Made by a program: the position numbers and the translations under genes. DNA of 64,000 nucleotides, taken from NCBI RefSeq assembly GCF_002115805.1, contig NZ_JFKC01000011.1:44103-108102 (forward strand), written 5' to 3'. This DNA comes from Marivita geojedonensis. GTDB lineage: Bacteria > Pseudomonadota > Alphaproteobacteria > Rhodobacterales > Rhodobacteraceae. Below, in pieces: positions 53,930 to 61,100 of this stretch. The notes under the pieces were generated by a model. The model ran no database searches. It was not told the origin of the DNA and saw only the letters and a program-made list of their open reading frames with translations. Numbering within the stretch: the stretch's first letter is position 1; each line of letters starts with the position of its first letter.

Positions 53930-54010
53930 CAGGTTTACTCAGGTGACTTACGCGAACCATTCAAACCCTAAGGCGTTTGCCGTCCTTGCAATTGTTCGAA
54001 GGGCAGCGTC

Positions 54011-55663
54011 GTGAACCGTTTTGCGATCCTGTTGGTGCTGCTGATTTGGACTCCGTTGACAGCAGTGTCGCAGGAGCGGGCAACTGTTGGCCTCGCGTTC
54101 GGGCTTAACGGGGTTTCCGACTGGTCGACCCAGCATCCATTTCTGGACATCATGAAGACCGCCCGCCCCTGGATTGGTCATTTGCCGGGGCAATGGGGTG
54201 GCAAGAGTTTTGAAGATCTCTTGACCGAAGGCCATTTGGATTCGTCGGGATGGCCGCGAGCCGTTCCTTTGGACGTCGAGAAAATCGAAACCCTGATCCT
54301 CACGGATCAGCCGCCCGAGGCTACCCATCTGTCAGGTCGTTACCATGTGTTGTTCGACGGAGAAGGTGACCTTCAGGTGACTGGACGAGGGCGCGTCGTT
54401 TCCCGCAGCAAGGGCCAACGCGTCTTTTCCTACACACCCGGTCCTGGGGCGGTCGGGATCGCGATTTCCCGTATTGATCCGAATGATCCGATCCGGAACA
54501 TCCGAGTCGTCAGGGAAGACCAACTGGAGTTTTTTGCCAAAGGAGCTCTGTTCAATCCGGATTGGCTCGCCATCCATGATGCAACGACCTTGGTCAGGTT
54601 CATGGATTGGATGAACACGAACGACTCTTTAACGCAGGATTGGGACGACCTGCCAAGAGACACGGATTTTTCGTATGCGTGGCGCGGCGTGCCCTTGAAT
54701 GTGATGGTGTCTTTGGCAAACGAACTAGACGCGGATCCTTGGTTTACGATCCCGCACCTCGCAAATGATGCATTGGTTGCGCAGTTTGCTGAGACCGTTA
54801 AGCAAACCGTTGAACCGGAACGTCAAGTCTTTGTGGAGTATTCCAACGAAGTCTGGAATTTCCTGTTCGAGCAGTCCCGCTGGGCTCAGCAGCAGGCCGG
54901 AGAGCGATGGGGCGATATCGGCGATGGCTGGATGCAATTCTATGGCCTGCGCGCTGCCGAGGTTATGGGCATCTGGACCGATGTTTTTGGCGTCGACGCG
55001 GAATCGCGTCTTGTTCGCGTGATTGGCGTCCATACAGGCTGGCCGGAACTGGAGCAGGCAATCCTGTATGGAGAAAAGGCAATCGATGCCCTTGGGTATC
55101 CGCCTGCTGAGGGGTTTGATGCATATGCCGTGACCGGATATTTCGGATATGAGCTTGGAGAGCCTGAAACGATCACTCCGCTCTTGGAGGCCGCAGAGAA
55201 CAGGGCGAGAGAGGCGGGGGTCGCCGAGGGTCTGTCCCGTGTTGCTTTACGCGAGTTCGTGAAACGCTCACGCTTTGATGGGGCTGCCGGCGCCGCAGCG
55301 GAAATCGTGCGCAGTGGCTCGCTCCGCGAGTTGACCGAAACGCTTTGGCCTTACCATGCGGAAGCGGCACGAGCGGCGGGACTCGACCTTGTGATGTATG
55401 AGGGTGGGACACATGCTGCACCGGTAGGTGACGGACTCGGTGATGAGCGGCTCGTCTCTTTCCTGACCTTCTTCAACTACACGCAAGATATGGTTGAACT
55501 GTACCGGCATGCTCTTACGCGTTGGAGTGCTTTCACGGAAAGCCCATTCAATGCCTTTGTCGATGTCGCCCCGCCGAGCCAGTGGGGCAGTTGGGGCGCA
55601 TTACGCTATCTCGGTGACTCAACGCCACGATGGGACGCACTGACCGCTGCTGCACCGGACTGA
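54011..55663 (+). CDS. Exported glycoside-hydrolase-like protein (clan GH-A pattern)
   Basis: A 550-residue protein with a signal peptide at residues 1-20 (LTAVS/QERAT). Two features recall clan GH-A glycosidases: FVEYSNEVWNFLF with Asn-Glu at 279-280 (acid/base), and VMYEGGTHA with Glu464 (nucleophile). Between them are barrel-like strands (NVMVSLANELDADPWFTIPH, RLVRVIGVHTG). The start is a GTG at 54011, 81 nt after the previous gene. It lies next to the glycosyltransferase and flippase genes, so processing of an exported glycan is plausible. Substrate unknown, and no GH family can be assigned with certainty. Confidence 0.75.
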   Translation: MNRFAILLVLLIWTPLTAVSQERATVGLAFGLNGVSDWSTQHPFLDIMKTARPWIGHLPGQWGGKSFEDLLTEGHLDSSGWPRAVPLDVEKIETLILTDQPPEATHLSGRYHVLFDGEGDLQVTGRGRVVSRSKGQRVFSYTPGPGAVGIAISRIDPNDPIRNIRVVREDQLEFFAKGALFNPDWLAIHDATTLVRFMDWMNTNDSLTQDWDDLPRDTDFSYAWRGVPLNVMVSLANELDADPWFTIPHLANDALVAQFAETVKQTVEPERQVFVEYSNEVWNFLFEQSRWAQQQAGERWGDIGDGWMQFYGLRAAEVMGIWTDVFGVDAESRLVRVIGVHTGWPELEQAILYGEKAIDALGYPPAEGFDAYAVTGYFGYELGEPETITPLLEAAENRAREAGVAEGLSRVALREFVKRSRFDGAAGAAAEIVRSGSLRELTETLWPYHAEAARAAGLDLVMYEGGTHAAPVGDGLGDERLVSFLTFFNYTQDMVELYRHALTRWSAFTESPFNAFVDVAPPSQWGSWGALRYLGDSTPRWDALTAAAPD

Positions 55664-55771
55664 CTGAGTCAAAAGCAAGGCGGTTTTCCCCTATCCATAA
55701 ATTTGACATGATTTTATGCGAACCGGGCGCGATGCCTGCAGCTGTGCTGCATCCACGGGAAATATCGATCT

Positions 55772-56644
55772 ATGCCGTCTGATGTCCAAGCGGATACAAC
55801 AGGAACACTGCCGGTCCTGAGCGTTTTGATACCAGCCTCTAACGAAGAGGATCTGATCGGCAGCTGTTTGCGTGCTGTGTTGGACAGCACGTGGAAGCAG
55901 GACCGCCACTTTGAAACCATAGTGATTTCCAACGGAAGTCGTGACCGAACAACAGACGCCGCATTGTCCTGGCAGGACGCCTTTGCTGCAAAAGGACTCG
56001 ACCTGCGCGTTCTTGATCGCGAGGAAGGGGGCAAGCTCGGAGCTTTGAACGCGGGTGATCAGGTCGCGCGCGCAGGTATCCGCGTGTATCTCGACGCCGA
56101 CGTAGAGGTTTCCCGCCCGCTTCTGGATGATCTGTTCAAAGCTCTGAACACTCCGAACCCCCGCTATGCAAGCGGAACTCTGGAATTGGCCAGAGCGCGG
56201 ACGTGGGCAACACGAGCCTATTCCCGGATTTATTCAAAAGTGCCTTTCATGAAGCATGGCGTTCCCGGTGCAGGTCTGTTCGCCGTCAATGCAGCTGGTC
56301 GGATGCGGTGGGGCTCGTTCCCCGATATTATCTCAGACGATACCTTTGTGCGCCTGAGCTTTCGCCCGGACGAGCGGGTCGGCGTCAGTGCATCCTACAC
56401 CTGGCCGCTTGTTGAAGGATGGGGCAACCTTGTCAGGGTGCGCAGACGGCAAAATGCCGGAGTTGATGAGATCAGAGACAGGTTTCCTGACCTCGTGCGC
56501 AACGATGACAAACCCGACTTTTCAACTCTGGAAAAAGCGAAACTGGCCCTGCGGGATCCGCTTGGATTCGCGGTTTATTCCGGTGTGGCACTTGCAGTGA
56601 AACTCACTGAGACCGGGAGCACGGAATGGAGCCGCGGCCGGTGA
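55772..56644 (+). CDS. Family 2 glycosyltransferase
   Basis: A 290-residue GT-A fold enzyme. LSVLIPASNEEDLIGSCLRA is the GT2 N-terminus. Nucleotide-sugar and metal sites are seen in VISNGSRDRT, GKLGALNAGDQVAR and VYLDADVEVS (DXD). A later GAGLFAVNAAGR and DIISDDTFVR contain the acceptor-side acidic motif. It probably adds a sugar to a lipid-linked glycan or another acceptor. The ATG at 55772 follows ACGGGA. Its 3' end overlaps the flippase start by 19 nt, or 1 nt if the alternative start is used. Confidence 0.9.
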   Translation: MPSDVQADTTGTLPVLSVLIPASNEEDLIGSCLRAVLDSTWKQDRHFETIVISNGSRDRTTDAALSWQDAFAAKGLDLRVLDREEGGKLGALNAGDQVARAGIRVYLDADVEVSRPLLDDLFKALNTPNPRYASGTLELARARTWATRAYSRIYSKVPFMKHGVPGAGLFAVNAAGRMRWGSFPDIISDDTFVRLSFRPDERVGVSASYTWPLVEGWGNLVRVRRRQNAGVDEIRDRFPDLVRNDDKPDFSTLEKAKLALRDPLGFAVYSGVALAVKLTETGSTEWSRGR

Positions 56645-58002
56645 TGGAAGCACTGGTTTCAAGATTTCGGGGTGGATCTCTTAACGCGCGCTTCATGCGA
56701 AGTTCGATATTCACGCTGGGTGGGTATGGCATGGGGCAAGTGCTGCGCCTTGCGTCGAACCTGATCCTGACGCGCCTGCTGTTTCCAGAAGCCTTCGGTC
56801 TTATGGCGCTCGTTGCCGTGATCATGCAGGGCCTGGCCATGTTCTCCGATGTCGGGGTCAGTCCGGCGATCATGCAGTCCAAACGCGGAGATGATCAGAA
56901 GTTCCTTGATACCGCATGGACGATTCAGGTCATGCGCGGCGTTCTTCTCTGGCTGTTCGCGTGTGTGATTGCAATTCCTGTCTCGGCTCTCTACGGAGAG
57001 CCCTTGCTCGCCTGGATTTTGCCCTGTGCCGGGATCAGCCTCTTGGTTGCGGGTTTCAATCCGACACGGATGGATACCGCCAATCGCCATTTGCTATTGG
57101 GGCGTTTGACCGTTCTGGACCTGACCGCGCAGGCTTCGGGCATCGTCGTAGCCGTAATTCTGGCTTGGATTCTGCATACCGTTTGGGCGCTGGTCATCAG
57201 TGGTATCGCGTCTGCCGTCATCCTGCTTGTGCTCTACAATCTCTTCCTGCCTGGAGAACGGAACCGGTTCCATTGGGAAAGGGAAGCAGCGGGCGAACTG
57301 ATCGGGTTCGGGAAGTGGATCTTTCTGAGTACGATCTGCGGGTTTCTTTACATGCAAGGTGACAAGCTTCTGCTTGGGAAATACCTCGCACTAGATCTGT
57401 TCGGCATCTACAACATCGGATTTTTCCTGGCGAGCTTTCCGTTGCTGATGGGCGGAGTGATGACACGGAAGGTGTTGATCCCCGTGTATCGCGAACGTCC
57501 ACCATCCGCGAGCGCCGAGAACTTTGCGAAACTTCAGAAGATGCGCTTTCTGTTGACCGCAGCCATGATTGCCCTGACCGGGGCCGTTTCGGTGGCCGGT
57601 GTGGTTCTGATCGATCTGCTGTATGATCCCCGTTATGCCATGGCGGGTCCCGTTGTGGTTTTGATCGCAGCGATGCAGATCCCTCATATCATCGTTATGA
57701 CCTACGAACAGGCGGCCCTGGCTGCCGGGGATTCGCGGCGGTTTTTCGTACTGTCAGCCGCGCGTGCGATCCTGACGTTCGGCTGCCTATTTCTCGGCCT
57801 GTCTGTGGGCGGGCTCTTCGGTGCATTGATTGGGCAGGGGGTCGCGGGGCTGGCGGCGTATCCGTTTGTCGTCTGGATGGCGCGGCACGTCGGAGCGTGG
57901 GACCCCAAGCATGATGGGGTGTATGCGCTTGTTGGCGCCGTAGCTGCGGCTCTTGCGCTTTGGGTCAATGCGAACGCGATTGCCAATCTGGCCAGCCTCT
58001 GA
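56626..58002 (+). CDS. Polysaccharide/lipopolysaccharide flippase (MOP family, Wzx-like)
   Basis: A 458-residue membrane protein with about 12 hydrophobic segments. It starts with a short cytoplasmic stretch, then SIFTLGGYGMGQVLRLASNL and ILTRLLFPEAFGLMALV, the typical opening of Wzx/MOP exporters. KLLLGKYLALDLFGIYNIGF is a mid-protein family segment. It would flip a lipid-linked oligosaccharide or glycolipid across the inner membrane. An ATG at 56626 has GGGAG upstream. ATG 56644 (TGATG with the GT2 stop) is an equally reasonable start. The PKS gene begins 107 nt downstream. Confidence 0.9.
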   Translation: MEPRPVMEALVSRFRGGSLNARFMRSSIFTLGGYGMGQVLRLASNLILTRLLFPEAFGLMALVAVIMQGLAMFSDVGVSPAIMQSKRGDDQKFLDTAWTIQVMRGVLLWLFACVIAIPVSALYGEPLLAWILPCAGISLLVAGFNPTRMDTANRHLLLGRLTVLDLTAQASGIVVAVILAWILHTVWALVISGIASAVILLVLYNLFLPGERNRFHWEREAAGELIGFGKWIFLSTICGFLYMQGDKLLLGKYLALDLFGIYNIGFFLASFPLLMGGVMTRKVLIPVYRERPPSASAENFAKLQKMRFLLTAAMIALTGAVSVAGVVLIDLLYDPRYAMAGPVVVLIAAMQIPHIIVMTYEQAALAAGDSRRFFVLSAARAILTFGCLFLGLSVGGLFGALIGQGVAGLAAYPFVVWMARHVGAWDPKHDGVYALVGAVAAALALWVNANAIANLASL

Positions 58003-58109
58003 GGCTTTGTGAGGGCTGGCCTGAATTGTAGTGTCTGATTGTCCGTCACCAGTGCCTAAGTTTTTTCATATTTCTGCGTTACTCAGGTTTTGGGGAACAA
58101 GGTGCGACC

Positions 58110-61100
58110 ATGATCAACCAGGCAACCGAAGCATATTCGGCGGCAGAGGGCGACATTGCCATTGTCGGTATGTCGGCTCATCTTCCGGGCGCGGCATCGC
58201 TGGCGGAATACTGGCGAAATCTTCGGGAGGGCGTGTCATCAATCCGGCGTCTGACCGAGGATGAGCTGGTTGAGGCAGGTGTGTCACCCGGCCTGTTGCG
58301 TCACCGCGACTATGTCCCGTTTGCGGCACCTCTGGATGGCTTCGATCAGTTCGATGCCGAGTTTTTTGGTTTGTCCCCCAAGGATGCGGCCATCATGGAT
58401 CCGCAGCACCGACAGTTCCTCGAATGTGCATGGGAAGCACTGGAAAATGCCGGACACACACCGGACCGCCATGACGGGCGCATAGGTGTGTTCGGCGGCT
58501 GCGGCATGGGCAGCTATTTCTACTTCAATCTTTGTTCCAACCCGGATCTGGTCGAAGGGACCGGGATGTTCCTGCTGCGGCATACCGGAAACGACAAGGA
58601 TTTTCTGACCACACGAGTGAGCCATATCTTCGATCTGGATGGCCCCTCGGTGAACGTTCAAACCGCGTGTTCGACCTCTCTTGTTGCGACGCATTATGCC
58701 TGTCAGTCACTCCTGAATGGCGAATGTGATATGGCGCTTGCAGGAGGCGTCACCATCGAACTGCCACAGGGGCAGGGGTATCTCTACAAGGAAAACGAAA
58801 TTCTGTCCCCTGACGGTCAGTGTCATGCATTTGATCACCGCGCGCAGGGAACCGTGTTTGGCTCGGGTGCAGGTGTCGTGGTCTTGCGTCGCCTGTCCGA
58901 TGCGCTTGAAGATGGCGACCATATCTGGGCTGTTATCAAGGGAAGTGCAGTCAACAACGATGGGGCGGCCAAAGCCGGGTACCTTGCCCCCTCAGTCGAG
59001 GGCCAATCAGAGGCGATTGCCGAAGCACATGCCATCGCCGGCGTGACGGCGGACAGCATCGACTATGTCGAGTGCCACGGTACAGGCACCTATCTTGGGG
59101 ATCCGATTGAGGTCGCGGCGCTGACGCAGGCGTTTCACGCTACAAGCGACAGGGTTGGTCATTGCCGGATCGGATCGGTCAAGACGAATATCGGACACTT
59201 GGACACTGCCGCTGGCGTGGCGAGCCTGATCAAGGCGTCAATGGCGCTGCACCACCGCCAGATGCCCCCCAGCCTTGGGTTTGAGAAACCGAACCCGACC
59301 ATTGATTTCGAAACTTCTCCGTTTCGGGTCAATGACCGCCTGACGGACTGGGCGGCCTCGGATCACCCGCGCCGCGCGGGCGTCAATTCACTGGGCGTCG
59401 GTGGGACGAACGCGCATGTGGTTCTTCAGGAAGCACCACCCGCTCAACTGTCTGAGGAGAGCGACTGGCCATTTCAGATCCTCACAATTTCGGGTCGTAC
59501 AATAGCGGCGCTGGATGAGAATGCTGCCAAGCTCGCAGCGCACCTGCGGGCCAATCGGGATCAATCACTGGCTGATGTGGCATGGACTCTGAAAGAAGGT
59601 CGCAAGGCATTCGAGAAACGCCGTGTGATCGTGGCGTCTGATCACCTCGATGCAGCAAGGTTGATCGAACAGAACGACACGCGAAGGGTTCACACGCATC
59701 AGGCACTTTCGAAGCCCGATACGGTATTCCTGTTTCCGGGCGGCGGCGCGCAGTACGCGGGCATGGCTCGGGATCTCTACGAAACCGAACCGGTCTTTGC
59801 CGAATGGATGGACCGCGGGCTTGCCCATCTCCAGACTTTGGAACAGCGCGATATCCGTGCGCTGTGGTTGCCGGAAGCCGGAAAAGAGCCGCAGGCGAAT
59901 GCAGCATTGCGGCAGCCCTCCCTTCAGCTGCCGCTGATCATGATCGTCGAATATGCGCTGGCGCAGCTTTGGATGAGTTGGGGCATCGAACCTGCCGCTC
60001 TGTGCGGCCATTCGATGGGAGAGAACACGGCCGCCTGTGTTGCGGGTGTGATGTCGTTCGAGGATTGCATCGGACTCGTGCATTTGCGCGGAACTCTGTT
60101 CGACACGGTTGAGAAGGGCGGGATGATCTCGGTTGCTCTGCCGGCGCGGGATTTGGAGCCTTTACTTGGCGATGAGCTTGACCTTGGTGCCATCAACAGC
60201 CCCGGTCTCAGCGTTGCATCCGGGCAAAGCGGTGCGCTTCTGGATCTCGAAGAAGACCTGAAACGCCGCGAGATTGATTTCCAGCGTATTCCCATCGACA
60301 TCGCGGCACATTCTCGAATGCTTGAGCCAATACTGGACAGGTTCCGGAATTACCTCGCATCTATCCCGCTCAACCCACCGAAGATCCCGATCACCTCCAA
60401 CCGGACGGGCCTGTTCATGACAAATGAACAAGCGACCAGCCCGGACTATTGGGTGTCACATTTGCGGGGGACGGTTCACTTCGCGCGATGCCTTGAAACT
60501 CTGTCTGAGAAAGCCAACCGTATCTTTTTGGAGGTGGGACCGGGAAAAGCGCTCTCTGCACTGGCCCGCCAATCCGAAGGGATTTCGGCTAACCAGGTTC
60601 TGTCGAGCCTCCGACACCCCGAGGAAGAGATCGAAGATGATCGCCACATGCTTGAGGTGCTTGGACGCTTCTGGGCCCTTGGCGGGAATTTCGACTGGGA
60701 GCAGATCTGGGGTGACGCGAAGCGCAGTCGCGTTCCATTGCCGACCTACGCGTTTCAGCGATCTCGCTATTTCATTGAGCCTGGCAAGCCGCAGGCACAA
60801 TCCGTAACGGACTATCTCACACGGATAGACGGCATTGAAAATTGGGCGTGGACGCCCGTTTGGAAGCCGCAATATGCAGCATCACCTGTTGATGCGCGCA
60901 GGGAACTTCACAAGGCCGAAAAGCAAAGCTGGCTCTTCTTTATGGACGATGCCGGCGTGGCGTCCCGCGCTGTCAGAAAACTGCGTGATGTCGGACATGC
61001 GGTGATCGAGGTCTGGCCGGGCGACAGCTTTGCGCGGCTTGACGAAAGCACTTACGTCCTTGCACCAGAACGCGGGCGCGAGGGGTACGATCTTCTCTTC

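Noticed and set aside
53935..58088. Shared 10-mer TTACTCAGGT upstream of the GH-like gene (53935-53944) and of the PKS gene (58079-58088)
   Set aside because: The distances to the start codons differ (66 and 21 nt), there is no dyad, and no copy precedes the GT2 gene. Chance is the simplest explanation.
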